This document shows positions 1-8,984 of a DNA stretch of 64,000 nucleotides, in pieces. The notes under the pieces are model-generated. The model saw only the letters and a list, made by a program, of their open reading frames with translations, was not told the DNA's origin and did not search any database. The stretch's first letter is position 1. The number at the start of each line of letters is the position of its first letter. This DNA comes from Candidatus Pelagisphaera phototrophica (GTDB lineage: Bacteria > Verrucomicrobiota > Verrucomicrobiia > Opitutales > Opitutaceae). The position numbers and the translations under genes were made by a program. The stretch is taken from contig NZ_CP076039.1 in assembly GCF_014529625.1 (NCBI RefSeq), positions 1,054,001 to 1,118,000 on the forward strand. The letters are read 5' to 3'.

Positions 1-360
1 AATTTGATAATCATAGCGACTGGAGATAAAGGACCTCAGGATATTTGGTATGATGTTGAGAGGGAGTACGATATTTGTATTGTTGATTACACAGAAGAGC
101 GAGCTCTCGAAGATGAAAATTTGTTTGACTACTATTTCGATAAAAGAAGACCGTAATGGTATCTGTTGAAGTATTCAATTATTGAATTAGGCGATACGTT
201 TAAGGAATATAAGTATGTATGTTTTCCGGATGACGATCTCTACATTACTCCAACTAACATGAGTGCTTTATTCCGTATTATGAAAGAGCAGAATTTTAAA
301 ATTGCTCAACCAGCACTCACACCAGGAAGTTATTATTCTTATGAAAGCTTCAATAAATAA
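1..360 (+). pseudogene. DUF707-like glycan-biosynthesis protein, broken by an in-frame stop
   Basis: The frame is open from the window edge to a TAA at 154-156 and continues in the same frame to a TAA at 358-360. The first part contains LIIIATGDKG and a DYYFDKRRP stretch. The second contains CFPDDDLYITP and AQPALTPGSYYSYE. Together they resemble DUF707 proteins, which are about 300 residues long and have a similar ATGDK start and a PDDDL motif reminiscent of a glycosyltransferase DxD. The stop falls inside the conserved block, probably where a lysine codon stood, and the C-terminal half is missing. The 5' end lies outside the window. Call: decayed gene; the family assignment is by motif only. 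Confidence 0.55.
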
Positions 361-483
361 GCCTTGTCAACCTTGAGAGGAAGCAAAGTTCCGGACAACT
401 CTGGAAGTCTAGTTGGAGACTTTTGCTGTCACTCAAATTGTACTGATTTTTAAAACTTTACAGAAGATTTTAAAAGTAACACC

Positions 484-1296
484 CTAATCCCATAAAATTT
501 TTTTTATGAACCTATTATTTATAATAGCAAGTCTTTTTTTTAGGATAGCAAGTCCCATAATATATATTATTTTAGAAAAACCTATTTTTTTTCCTTTAGA
601 TTCAGTTGTCGCGTGAATATCTATCCAACCAAGTTTTTCTATTGCTAATAAAATTAATAAAGAATCCCTATCATACCAATTTCCGTTTATATCATTGCCA
701 AATGGTCCAGCCGAATGAAAAGGAAAATTGTAATAAATATACCTATTCAAATATTTTGAGAAAATTTTCGTTTTCCCATAAGTATCACTAACACTACAAC
801 CTTTAACAAGTTTAAAAGACTTATATCCAAATTTCTCAGACAAGGTACAAAGAATATCTAATTGATGGCTTTCTGCAGAAATATATTTAGGCTTGTATTT
901 AGCCTCATGCAGTTGCAAAAGGAATATTTTATCAGCACCTTCAATATCAATTTTTATATAGTCAGGTTTACCATATTTTTCTAAAAGGTCATTGCATGAA
1001 ATAGTCTTTATTTTAATTTGCTCCCAGTTGTCTAAATTCTTATTACTTGGAGGAAAGATACTTGATATAACATGACTTATTTTAGAAATATAAAAATTTG
1101 TTTTTTCTTCATTAGAATCAGTAATAACTGCATTTTCAATAAATAATCTTTTATCTCTGATTTCCGATTTGAATCTTTTGGAAATTATTTCGCATAAATT
1201 AGGATTTGCCTCAACAGCAACAACTATATCAGACTTATGGAGATAATATGGAATGTCATCACCATTATTACTACCGATGTCAAAAATTAATTTCAT
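484..1296 (-). CDS. FkbM-family SAM-dependent methyltransferase
   Basis: A 270-residue protein. Residues 4-13 (IFDIGSNNGD) form the glycine-rich SAM-binding loop, AVEANP follows the second strand, and IKIDIEGAD matches the FkbM DxEG signature. FkbM proteins O-methylate sugars or polyketides and are common in capsule and O-antigen clusters. The C-terminal third is lysine- and isoleucine-rich and not recognisable. The gene is strongly AT-rich compared with the operon from 9670 onward, which fits horizontal acquisition. It appears intact and stands alone between two broken genes. Glycan substrate unknown. Confidence 0.8.
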   Translation of the reverse strand: MKLIFDIGSNNGDDIPYYLHKSDIVVAVEANPNLCEIISKRFKSEIRDKRLFIENAVITDSNEEKTNFYISKISHVISSIFPPSNKNLDNWEQIKIKTISCNDLLEKYGKPDYIKIDIEGADKIFLLQLHEAKYKPKYISAESHQLDILCTLSEKFGYKSFKLVKGCSVSDTYGKTKIFSKYLNRYIYYNFPFHSAGPFGNDINGNWYDRDSLLILLAIEKLGWIDIHATTESKGKKIGFSKIIYIMGLAILKKRLAIINNRFIKKILWD

Positions 1297-1643
1297 CTTC
1301 TCTTTTGATATATATAAGTTGGGAAAACACTCAAAACTTTTATCAAGACTATGATATGGTTACTATAATATATTGATAAATAATTAAAATATGCTTTGTG
1401 TGAGTATATTCACGAGTCTTTCTCAATAGAACCCAGAGGAGTCCATTTTCCATAGACTCGCAAGTGTTTCTCGTGGCTGTGACCAAGAAGTTAGGCTGCT
1501 GTTCTTGTATCTAATTTGCTCATATAGTCTTGGTGGGTATGCAGTCTCTAACAGTAACCATGCCTGAAAGAATAAACTTTTACATCCTTTTGCTTACTTA
1601 ATTTATTCACAATTGAATTTCCTATCAACAATTCTTGTACAAA
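1297..1643. other. AT-rich intergenic gap
   Basis: No convincing reading frame, RNA gene or hairpin terminator was seen. The right part has scattered stops in all frames and may be decayed coding sequence, but nothing is recognisable. Confidence 0.4.
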
Positions 1644-2462
1644 TTAAAATCTGTAATCAAATTTATCGAGAATAAGCCGTTCGCGACTCTCGACGATTTC
1701 AAGACACTCTTGGTCATAGTAGTATGCCAAATCTCGCCCCCGTGATGAGGTGTTTCTCCTAGACATGGAGAAAAGCTTCTCTTCAATTCCTCGGGGATCT
1801 TTTAGTTTAAGTTTTGTAATAATATCCACAAGATCGATCTCAAGAGATTCTTGCCTAATAAAGTGGTCGACATGGAGATTGTGTTTTTCAAACTCCTTGA
1901 TCTGTCTATCTGTCCTCAAAGAAGTGAACTTGTCGTTTGTATCTACCGTAGAACAGAATAGTTTTAGGTAACGAAAAGTCATCAGTCCGACGAATCCACA
2001 ACCTGGCCATTCGAAATAACCCTCACCTACATCAGCCATATATTTAGGATCACTTATCATCTTCAGCTACATTCGAAACCCTTCTGGATCATTAGCATCT
2101 TTGTAGGTACCTTCCCATTCCTTTCTTCGACTTCCCCCTCTAATATCCTCAATAAACATTAAAGCTGCTCCCCGGGGATTGCTTTTCCAACCTCTGCGGC
2201 GGAAGTTTCCTCGGTCTCTATGAGTAACGGCTTTAAATACACCTCCCATTTGGTCACAACCATATCCCCATAGAGAAACATACCAGTCATACGGATTCCT
2301 AACTGATCCGAGGATCGTTTTTCGTTGATCAATTAGCTCAGTGGTTAATTGATTGTGTTTGCCTACTGATTCGCCCTCAAACAGTTCTAAGAGGATCCTC
2401 TTTATGTGCGCGGAGGCGGTTTTATGCAACTCGACGAATATGATTTTGTCTGATATAAACAT
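1644..2462 (-). pseudogene. Sulfotransferase-family gene interrupted by an in-frame TAG
   Basis: Two minus-strand frames, 2067-2462 and 1644-2060, lie in the same phase and are separated only by a TAG (2067-2069) and two codons. The N-terminal part has FVELHKTASAHIKRILLELF, resembling the 5'-phosphosulfate-binding start of sulfotransferases, and LGSVRNPYDWYVSLW, matching the 3'-phosphate-binding RNPYDxxVS motif. The second part has GFVGLMTFRYLKLF. Read through, the joint is FRM-stop-LKMISDP, where a Trp is likely (TGG to TAG). PAPS-dependent sulfotransferases sulfate glycans. Call: a recently inactivated gene, or a sequencing error. Confidence 0.7.
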
Positions 2463-2468
2463 TTAGTT

Positions 2469-3017
2469 TTATTTTCCACCGTACTCGAGGCTGTGTTGGA
2501 AGCCGCCTTGTACGTAGTGCGCCCCATCTTCAGCGAAGGTCTCACCTAGATGGCCTACCAGTATTACCATATCATCATAGATCGAGTTGTCCAAAAAAAT
2601 TTCCCCCCATCGCTTGATCATAAGGTCACTTCCGACTGCGGCATCAATCAAATCGTCTAATTCCTCCCGAGTAGCGAAGTGCCATCCATCTAGTATTAAT
2701 CTAGAAGAGAGGGTTGCCCCAGAAGCAATCCCAGCCGAGAGCGTATCGTAGGAAAAACCAGTCGTAGAAAACATATCATTTCAATAGATACCTGTTGTGA
2801 TATCGTAAGTAAAGTCACCGTTGTCTATCAGTGCGGCTTCGGTCAACGAAGCTGAGAACAGCAAACCCATCGTTACTGCGAAGAGCTTAATTTCGTGCAG
2901 ATTAGTGGAAAGTACCATCCTATTTAGCTCGAGCATGTCTCGTGCCAAGTGAAGCAAAACACACCCTGATCGTGCTATCAGGGTTCCTTGCAAAAAAGGC
3001 AGTGGTATTGGAGCCAC
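2469..3017 (-). pseudogene. Secreted protein with PEP-CTERM-type repeat, interrupted by an in-frame TGA
   Basis: Frames 2781-3017 and 2469-2774 share one phase, separated by TGA (2781-2783). The leader KLFAVTMGLLFSASLTEAA looks like a signal peptide, so the true start is probably a later codon than the one at 3017. The domain reads ALIDNGDFTYDITTGIY-stop-NDMFSTTGFSYD and then GWHFATREELDDL. This resembles the exported-protein module with a TGLxWLD and GWRxAT pattern, in which the stop replaces the conserved Trp (TGG to TGA). No PEP-CTERM anchor is seen before the stop at 2469, so the 3' end may also be lost. Function unknown. Confidence 0.5.
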
Positions 3018-3063
3018 TTAGCTCTTCCTCTTGATGCGGCTTATTCTTATCTAGTGCCGCATT

Positions 3064-3261
3064 ATGAAAACAAGCACCTTCATCACCTCAAGCACAGCAA
3101 CTGCCAATGTCGGGGTCCTTGTAGGACTGGTCTTCTTTATCTTTGAACTAAGACAGAACTCAGCCATTGGTTTGTCTCAGATGACCCAACAACGAGCAAT
3201 TTCATTAAATTTTAATCGAAATCGTAGCCTAAGCCTGCCAATTCTTTGTGCAGGGAGTTAA
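3064..3261 (+). pseudogene. N-terminal fragment of a small membrane protein
   Basis: The first 45 or so residues contain a hydrophobic segment (VGVLVGLVFFIFELRQN). It resembles the N-terminus of a family of uncharacterised one-helix proteins with a helix followed by an ELRQN motif. The frame then runs into the antisense of the sulfotransferase 3' end, so the natural C-terminus is absent. The ATG follows a TATGAAAAC context with no clear ribosome binding site. Probably a remnant; the assignment is weak. Confidence 0.3.
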
Positions 3262-3991
3262 GAAAGATTTGGTTCTCTCTTTTTGAAAAAATGGTTTTCC
3301 ATTGTTGTGCTTTTCCCTTTCTTAGGAAGTTGGCTTTGCCAATTTCATTCTGCTCATTGAACTTCTTCTTCACATGTGAAAATGATTGGTTTTGAATGGC
3401 CTGCTTGATCTCTTGTTCCTCTTTATCTATTCCTAAAAAATCTAATATTCTCTTAGATTCTTTAACAGGTTCTTTTAACACAGATTCATATTTAACTTTT
3501 AACACGTTCTCATTTTGAAGGTAGGGTGCCAAATGCTGCTTCCAGGAAATCCTGCACCAATGATTTATATTTTTATTTCCTGATAATATCGCTCTATTCA
3601 TCATTCTTTTCATGGCCAATTTCCGATATACATGATTAATGATCTTAATACCGAGATTAAGCATTTTTCTCAGGATCGCGCCTCTTGTCCAGTTTAGCAT
3701 GGATAAAAGTTGAATGGAAAAGAAATTTCTCCCACTAACGGAAATGTCACGAGGATCTCTAATCAGATAGATCAGTTTGGAAGATTTCAAATCCGCCTCG
3801 GTTACTTCGTGAAGTTGATGGTGGCTTTTGAACACCTTAAATTCGCTGTTCCTTTGCGAACCTTCTATGGCAATTTCTTTTTTGTCCGAATACAGGAATC
3901 CTCCTACCGGACAATTAATCAATTCCGCGGTGAGTCTTGTGAGCCAGGTATTCCCACTTTTGGGGTATCCGACAATAATTACATTTTTCAT
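3212..3991 (-). CDS. Sulfotransferase domain protein
   Basis: About 259 residues from the ATG at 3991. Residues 9-18 (YPKSGNTWLT) are the classic PAPS 5'-phosphosulfate loop, and IRDPRDISVSG (about 78-88) is the 3'-phosphate-binding motif. An RKGKAQQWK segment near the C-terminus matches the RKGxxGxWK element of cytosolic-type sulfotransferases. Product: probably a cytoplasmic enzyme sulfating a glycan. A TTG at 4027 would extend the protein by 12 residues but lies inside the repeat at 4011-4031, so the ATG is preferred. Apparently intact, unlike the sulfotransferase at 1644-2462. Confidence 0.82.
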   Translation of the reverse strand: MKNVIIVGYPKSGNTWLTRLTAELINCPVGGFLYSDKKEIAIEGSQRNSEFKVFKSHHQLHEVTEADLKSSKLIYLIRDPRDISVSGRNFFSIQLLSMLNWTRGAILRKMLNLGIKIINHVYRKLAMKRMMNRAILSGNKNINHWCRISWKQHLAPYLQNENVLKVKYESVLKEPVKESKRILDFLGIDKEEQEIKQAIQNQSFSHVKKKFNEQNEIGKANFLRKGKAQQWKTIFSKRENQIFLNSLHKELAGLGYDFD

Positions 3992-4010
3992 CTTTATGAG
4001 ATTAGGTTTT

Positions 4011-4031
4011 GTTGATAGGAAATTCAATTGT
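4011..4031 (+). repeat. Partial copy of the 40-bp direct repeat
   Basis: The 21 bases from GTTGATAGG to AATTGT are identical to the first 21 bases of the repeat at 7832 and 8985, in the same orientation. After them the sequence diverges. The copy lies about 20 bases upstream of the ATG of the minus-strand sulfotransferase. Confidence 0.8.
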
Positions 4032-4132
4032 GCCCCACTTACACGGAAGTTAACGAGAGCCTTTCGCAGATGTGGAACAGAGGATCGTCTGTCGCGATGA
4101 CGACGTGCTCAGGAGCGTAAACAAGACCGATC

Positions 4133-5194
4133 CTATCTCAGCTCCTTCAGGAACTCTAGAATGAGTCGGTTCACTTCTTGCGGATTCTCCTGCTGGATCC
4201 AATGCCCTTCACCTGGAATGATGACCTTTTTGGAAAGGCGTGGCACATGTTCCTCAAGCCGCTCATAGGCGTCCCCCCTGAATTTGAGGACGCCGTCGAG
4301 TTCCCCGGCGATGAACAGGGTTGGCTGTGATATCTTGGCGTCCATGAGGAAGCCGGTGTGAAGCCAATTGAAATCAATGTTGCGATACCAATTCAGTCCG
4401 CCACGAAAACCGGACGCTTCAAATTGGAGAGTATAGAAATCCAAATCCGCTTCCGTGAGCCAATCGGGGAGTTTTGAGGGTACCGGCGATTGTGTTCTCG
4501 CTTGTCTTTGACCGGGGCTTGACCATGGATTCCATTGGCTATCGGGCGGCGCGTCCCCCGAAGCACCGATCAACGCGGAGGTGAGAAAGCTCCTGGGGTC
4601 TTGGTCAAAAATCTCCTCAGTGCGAATCGGGTCCTGAAAGGTAACTTGATAAAATTCTGTCCCGTTTGCCTCCCCAGCCGTTTTCGCAGCTTGGATGGGT
4701 GGAACCGCACCTTCGCCTCGAGGTAGAGGCGAGTAAGGCACACTCAGGAGCACCAACGCCTTGAAGATATCCGGCCGCAGGAGGGAGCTGTAGTAAGCCA
4801 CTGGAGCGCCCCAGTCATGGCCGATAATGATAGCCTCCTTCTTGTCCAAGGCATTCACTAGACCGATGATGTCACCTGTGAGCTTGAATATGTTATACGC
4901 TTCAATTTCGTGAGGCTTGTCGGTTTTACCGTAGCCGCGCTGATCCGGGGCAACGACGTGGAATCCGGCCTCGGCCAGTGCGGGAATCTGGTGCCTCCAC
5001 GAATACCAGGTTTCCGGGAAGCCATGACAGAGGATGATCAAAGGCCCCTCTCCCTGTTCGGCTACATGCATCTGGATGCCATTGGAATTCAAGTATCGAA
5101 ATGTTATGTTCTTCCTATTTGCCGCCGACATGGTCGCACATCCGACTATACCGAGCATGAAACATCCGAACCATAGTTTTTTTGAAGTTGTCAT
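4133..5194 (-). CDS. Epoxide-hydrolase-like alpha/beta-hydrolase lipoprotein
   Basis: A 353-residue protein from the ATG at 5194. The first 19 residues end in LGIVGC, a lipobox, so it is probably anchored to a membrane from the periplasmic side. HGFPE (57-61) forms the oxyanion region, GHDWGA carries the nucleophile Asp127, and GEGHW near the C-terminus carries the catalytic His. This is the signature of soluble epoxide hydrolases and related dehalogenase-type hydrolases. The frame is open further upstream to 5275, but that extension would hide the signal peptide. It stands alone; the substrate is unknown. Confidence 0.82.
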   Translation of the reverse strand: MTTSKKLWFGCFMLGIVGCATMSAANRKNITFRYLNSNGIQMHVAEQGEGPLIILCHGFPETWYSWRHQIPALAEAGFHVVAPDQRGYGKTDKPHEIEAYNIFKLTGDIIGLVNALDKKEAIIIGHDWGAPVAYYSSLLRPDIFKALVLLSVPYSPLPRGEGAVPPIQAAKTAGEANGTEFYQVTFQDPIRTEEIFDQDPRSFLTSALIGASGDAPPDSQWNPWSSPGQRQARTQSPVPSKLPDWLTEADLDFYTLQFEASGFRGGLNWYRNIDFNWLHTGFLMDAKISQPTLFIAGELDGVLKFRGDAYERLEEHVPRLSKKVIIPGEGHWIQQENPQEVNRLILEFLKELR

Positions 5195-5544
5195 ATAATT
5201 TTTATCAGAGATGAAAACGATGACCTCATGGACCTTTTGGAAAAATTTATGGAAACGAGGGAAGGACTCAAGCATTCAAAAAGAAATTGTGCGGAATGGG
5301 GTTTCACCGGAGACAGCCAAAGGGTTCTACCGAGTGCAGCGAACTATAAGTGCTTTCTGTCGTGTACCCTTTTTGTGGACTTACTGCTAGAAAATTGCTT
5401 TTCGTCCATGGGGTCAGATTCGCCGCATTGCTAGGGATAGGAGGGTGTTCAAACTTTACCTGCCGCAAGATGCAGAGGCATCATCAGCCGCAGCGAGTAA
5501 TTAAATGATAGTGTTGTTTTGGCGAAACCAAAAGAAGGAACAAA
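5195..5544. other. Intergenic gap
   Basis: Upstream region of the hydrolase and 3' flank of the next minus-strand gene. No supported gene, terminator hairpin or repeat was found. Confidence 0.4.
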
Positions 5545-5976
5545 CTAATTTTTTGGTGCTAGATCGTTAATGAAATCCCCACTGAGATAATTAGGCTTGA
5601 TAGTCTTCTGAGTAAAATCTGGCAAGACTTGGTATTTTTTAAACTTAAGCTCACTCACGTCAGGATGCTCAACCCACTCTTTGAGAATCGGAGAAGCCAG
5701 GAACGCCTCCAATGCAGCAGCATCTTCAAACAGGTGAACCCCACCGTATTCATTTTCCTCAGGATTCGCTAATGCAAGTTTAACCCCGAGCCCAGGAATC
5801 GTGCTCCAGATCTTCAGCATGTCTTCATCTTTGCTGAGTTCAATTAAGTCGTTGTCTTCTCTCAAATCATATTTGCAGCTGACCACCAAAACACTTAGCT
5901 TGGACAATCGGTCTTTCACTTCTTTATTTCTTTGGTCTATGACTCTAGGAATCTCAAACAACCATGCGGCGTTCAA
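5545..5976 (-). CDS. YdhR/antibiotic-biosynthesis-monooxygenase-like small protein
   Basis: Up to 143 residues. From about residue 25 it has a dimeric alpha-beta-barrel pattern: a strand (VLVVSCKYDL), a helix, IPGLGVKLALANPE, GGVHLFEDAAALEAFLAS and a final strand. The spacing GGxxLFxDxxALxAF resembles YdhR-type putative monooxygenases. The first 25 residues are not family-like, so translation may really begin at a TTG near LSKLSVLVV. The upstream minus-strand sequence shows coding-like pieces in other frames, so the 5' end may be rearranged. Function inferred only from the fold pattern. Confidence 0.5.
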   Translation of the reverse strand: MNAAWLFEIPRVIDQRNKEVKDRLSKLSVLVVSCKYDLREDNDLIELSKDEDMLKIWSTIPGLGVKLALANPEENEYGGVHLFEDAAALEAFLASPILKEWVEHPDVSELKFKKYQVLPDFTQKTIKPNYLSGDFINDLAPKN

Positions 5977-6023
5977 GTGGCGAAGGCCAGTCGACCACTT
6001 TGAAGAGGTTTTTGCTCATCATT

Positions 6024-6428
6024 TTACTGCGCGCTTGCTCGAGTCGTTTTTCCTGTCATCACTGTTCCATCGGATAGAACCTGACGCGTATGCACTAAGG
6101 CATCACTGATCTGGTACCCCTAAAATGTTCCAGTCACTATCTTCCCGTCGCCCTCGTGTCGCCTAAATATATCTTTCATTTTCTTACGCCCCGTGAACTC
6201 AGTAAAATTGATTTCTCCATACGTACCATTTGAACCGTAAGAATGAGACGACAAGGTTTGTGTGTCTTGACGCCAACCGACGAGCTGCGTTTCCCAAGTT
6301 CCATCTTCATGTTCCCATTTTCCGAGTAGGTAGTCCGATTTTGGGTCTGGTTTCCACCAATGCACCTTTGTCTTTTTCCCTTCACTATTTTCGATATTCC
6401 AATGACCTAGAAGCCAGTCCCATGGCAC
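6024..6428 (-). pseudogene. DUF1579-like protein with an in-frame TAG
   Basis: The minus-strand frame from 6428 reads PWDWLLGHWNIE, VHWWKPDPKSDYLLGKW and DGTWETQLVGW, a pattern like DUF1579/lipocalin-like proteins that begin with a WLLGxW motif. It meets TAG at 6120-6122 after IVTGTF but stays readable in the same phase (GYQISDALVHTRQVLSDGTV) to a TAA at 6024-6026. The internal stop may replace a Glu codon (GAG to TAG). The 5' end is unclear: the frame is open to a TAA near 6480 and no signal peptide is present. Confidence 0.4.
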
Positions 6429-6744
6429 TTTTTTATAGAGCGGTTTACTGCTTGTTGATAGATAGTCTCTTGTTTGATCTTAACCATTTGTAAGTGCCAT
6501 CGTTCCAAATAAAATGCTTACTATGCGGGTTTTTTAAAGGAACGCGCTGATGATATAAATGCAATGTTTGCTGATCCAACGTTTGATGGAACTTTGGAGT
6601 TGCGTGGTGGCTCCAGCAGCGCACTGTTATCGCCTTTATTGAATTTCCAGCTAACCAACCCTCACCTCCAGCAGCTATCGCCGCCAAAAAGCAAATTCCT
6701 ATCAGTAACGCCTCACCGATTCGGCCGCCACTCATTCAAGCATC
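6429..6744. other. Gap with unassigned open frames on both strands
   Basis: A minus-strand frame (6445-6735) starts with a signal-like segment (IGEALLIGICFLAAIAA) but then becomes His- and Gln-rich without recognisable structure. A competing plus-strand frame reads GFLKERADDINAMFADP near 6525-6580. Neither can be called; this looks like rearranged or decayed sequence. Confidence 0.25.
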
Positions 6745-7125
6745 ATGATTCAAAAAGAAAACGTCATCGTCATCGATCTGGACGGCACTCTGTGCGAGAT
6801 CAAACGCAGGGACCAGGACTACTTCGATGTCGCCCCCAAGGAAGAGATCGTCGCCAAGTTGAAAGAGTACCGGCAACAAGGCTTCTATATCATCATCCAG
6901 ACCGCACGAAACATGCGGACTTTCGAAGGCAACCTGGGGAGGATCAATGCGGTGACCCTCAAGACCATCTTTGCGTGGCTGGATCAGCACGACATTCCCT
7001 ACGACGAAGTGCTCCCGGGCCGGCCCTGGTGCGGATCCAACGGATTCTACGTCGATGACAGGACCATTCGCCCCGATGAGTTCATCAACCTGTCGCTGGA
7101 GGAGATCGAGAAGATCACCCAATGA
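6745..7125 (+). CDS. HAD-superfamily phosphatase, capsule-biosynthesis type
   Basis: A 126-residue protein. DLDGT (residues 11-15) is HAD motif I with the two catalytic aspartates. IIIQTARNM is motif II, and FYVDDRTIRPDEF near the C-terminus is motif III/IV. Short HAD proteins of this kind occur beside sugar nucleotidyltransferases in capsule and lipooligosaccharide loci. The stop overlaps the start of the next gene (ATGA at 7122-7125), so the two are translationally coupled. The pair is visibly more GC-rich than the flanking minus-strand genes, which suggests a separate origin. Confidence 0.8.
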   Translation: MIQKENVIVIDLDGTLCEIKRRDQDYFDVAPKEEIVAKLKEYRQQGFYIIIQTARNMRTFEGNLGRINAVTLKTIFAWLDQHDIPYDEVLPGRPWCGSNGFYVDDRTIRPDEFINLSLEEIEKITQ

Positions 7126-7862
7126 ACGTGATCATCGCCATGGCTGGAGAGGGAAGCCGATTCAGCGAAATCGGCATCCTCGAGCCCAAGCACCTGATTC
7201 AGGCAAGGGGAAAGACCCTCTTTGAATGGGCCCTTCTGAGCCTGGAGAACTTTTTCGATGGCCACTTCATCTTCATCACCCGCGAGCATCACGCCGCCGC
7301 GGCTTTCATCTCGGAAAAGTGCCGGGCCCATGGATTAAAGAGCTTCTCAATCCACGAGCTCGATTATCTGACCAAGGGCCAGGCCGATACCGTCCTGGCG
7401 GCCGAAGACCGGATCTCTGATCCCGACGAAGAGATCATCATCTACAACATCGACACCTACGTCGAACCGGAGCAATTGCAGCCCGGCTTAATCACGGGCG
7501 ATGGCTGGATACCGGCCTTTGAAGCCGAAGGCGACCGGTGGAGCTTCGTCAAAACGGAAGAGGATCTAAGGGTGGTGGACATCGCCGAGAAGGTGAAGAT
7601 CAGTAATCGGGGGACCATCGGCCTCTACTACTTCAAGACCTTCAATCTCTTCCGGAAACTCTACCGCGACCATCTCTTCGATCACGGCAACGAGCACTAT
7701 ATCGCCCCGATCTATCGTGGCTTGATCGATGATCCGAATGCCTCCGTATACACTCACATGATCGACACTGAAAAGGTCCACGTGCTGGGCACCCCCGAAG
7801 ATATCCGACAATTCGATCCCGAATTCGGCCGGTTGATAGGAAATTCAATTGTTCCGATTTGA
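7122..7862 (+). CDS. NTP-transferase-family sugar-phosphate nucleotidyltransferase
   Basis: A 246-residue protein. It begins NVIIAMAGEGSRF, the nucleotide-binding GxGxR loop of the RmlA/LicC-type transferase fold, followed by PKHLIQARGKTLFEW with the family's conserved Pro-Lys. YNIDTYVEP holds the metal-binding Asp. Such enzymes activate sugar phosphates or related groups with CTP, UTP or GTP in surface-glycan synthesis. The last eleven residues (GRLIGNSIVPI) are encoded by the repeat at 7832-7871, so the natural C-terminus may have been replaced. Coupled to the HAD phosphatase by an ATGA overlap. Confidence 0.8.
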   Translation: MNVIIAMAGEGSRFSEIGILEPKHLIQARGKTLFEWALLSLENFFDGHFIFITREHHAAAAFISEKCRAHGLKSFSIHELDYLTKGQADTVLAAEDRISDPDEEIIIYNIDTYVEPEQLQPGLITGDGWIPAFEAEGDRWSFVKTEEDLRVVDIAEKVKISNRGTIGLYYFKTFNLFRKLYRDHLFDHGNEHYIAPIYRGLIDDPNASVYTHMIDTEKVHVLGTPEDIRQFDPEFGRLIGNSIVPI

Positions 7863-7871
7863 TTCGGAGGG
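7832..7871 (+). repeat. 40-bp direct repeat, copy 1
   Basis: Begins GTTGATAGGAAATTCAATTG and continues to a TTCGGAGGG end. It is identical over 40 bases to 8985-9024 and shares its first 21 bases with 4011-4031. It contains a small hairpin, TCCGA/TCGGA with a six-base loop. It overlaps the 3' end of the plus-strand nucleotidyltransferase and marks the truncation point of the minus-strand cytidylyltransferase fragment. Confidence 0.9.
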
Positions 7872-8114
7872 ATTTTCCCCCATATCAAAAGTCACATCAG
7901 ACATATGTAGAAAATAATTGGCGAAGTATTCTTTAATCACATAGCCACGGTAACCCGCGCAAATGACAAACTCATTAATCCCATAGTGGGAATATAGTTT
8001 CATGATGTGCCACAAAATTGGGCGCCCCCCAATTTCCACCATAGGCTTGGGCTTCAAATGGGTCTCCTCCGAGAGTCGCGTCCCAAGACCTCCTGCAAGT
8101 ATAACTGCTTTCAT
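7845..8114 (-). pseudogene. rfbF: Glucose-1-phosphate cytidylyltransferase, N-terminal fragment
   Basis: The first 80 or so residues (MKAVILAGGLGTRLSEET, KPKPMVEIGGRPILWHIMK, EFVICAGYRGYVIKEYF) closely match the N-terminus of RfbF-type glucose-1-phosphate cytidylyltransferase, which makes CDP-glucose for dideoxysugars. The normal length is about 257 residues. Here homology ends at DMGENP and the last residues come from the 40-bp repeat, so about two thirds of the gene was lost exactly at the repeat. Not expected to be active. Confidence 0.85.
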
Positions 8115-8184
8115 AATGTTAAAAAGGTGTGTCGGGTTGTACTGCTAAATTCATTTTTTCTAATACATTTTGATTATGTGAAAA

Positions 8185-8916
8185 TCACATGCTCTCGCGC
8201 CTAGAATAAATTTCATCCCCGACTTTTGCGACGAGATCGTAGCCACATTTATCCAAATAACGTCGTAACCGACCATCATAATAATTATTTTCTACAGTAA
8301 TAAAATCGATACGTATCGTCTCAAAATCAATACTCTGTAGAATATCAAACTCGCTTCCTTCCGTATCAATATTCATATAATCGATTACCTTAAAGGGAGT
8401 ATCTCTGAGCAAAGTAGATAATCGATAACCGGGAACGGTGATCTGAGTAGCACTGCCACCATGCTTTTCGTTCTCACGCTTGATCCGAGCAATGTGCCGA
8501 TCATCATAGCGGTCAATTATACCACTAAGCATCTCCGCGTAACCATCTACTGCCATAAAATTCACCTCACCATCGACATCATTTACACAAGCGTTAACAG
8601 CTGTGCATTCGCGGTTTGCTTGCAATTTCTCAAAAGCACTAGGTAGTGGTTCAATCGCAAGCCCATCCCACTTAAGAACTTTTTCAAAAAAGACTGTATT
8701 ACTCAAAGATACCCCATCGTTAGCACCTATATCAACAAATACGCCGTTTTGTTTTCCCTTGAAGAATGTTTCGTTAATATATTTATCCTGCCCATATTGG
8801 CTAGAATACCCCTCTTCTTTAAGCCTTTCCTGGGAAATGCTCAATTGTGGTACATTACGAATTGTATGCCGATACCAAGCCCTTTTTAGTCGATGAGTAA
8901 GTTTAGACATATACAT
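8185..8916 (-). CDS. FkbM-family SAM-dependent methyltransferase
   Basis: A 243-residue protein. After SSQYGQDKYI, a motif typical of this family, come VFVDIGANDGVS (59-70, SAM-binding loop), GLAIEPLPSAF, and YMNIDTEGSEFDIL with the FkbM DTEG signature. It probably O-methylates a surface glycan sugar. It is intact and lies between the truncated rfbF and repeat copy 2, whose edge is about 70 bases upstream. With rfbF it forms the segment bracketed by the two full repeat copies. It is unrelated in detail to the FkbM protein at 484-1296, so this is not a tandem duplication. Confidence 0.85.
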   Translation of the reverse strand: MYMSKLTHRLKRAWYRHTIRNVPQLSISQERLKEEGYSSQYGQDKYINETFFKGKQNGVFVDIGANDGVSLSNTVFFEKVLKWDGLAIEPLPSAFEKLQANRECTAVNACVNDVDGEVNFMAVDGYAEMLSGIIDRYDDRHIARIKRENEKHGGSATQITVPGYRLSTLLRDTPFKVIDYMNIDTEGSEFDILQSIDFETIRIDFITVENNYYDGRLRRYLDKCGYDLVAKVGDEIYSRRESM

Positions 8917-8984
8917 ATTAATAAGTAATATTCAGCATCGAGGTAAAGCCTTTAAAATCCCAATAACCTCAATTCTTAGCAGTA

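Noticed and set aside
6445-6735. Minus-strand frame with a signal-like N-terminus
   Set aside because: The sequence after the hydrophobic stretch is not protein-like and a plus-strand frame competes with it.
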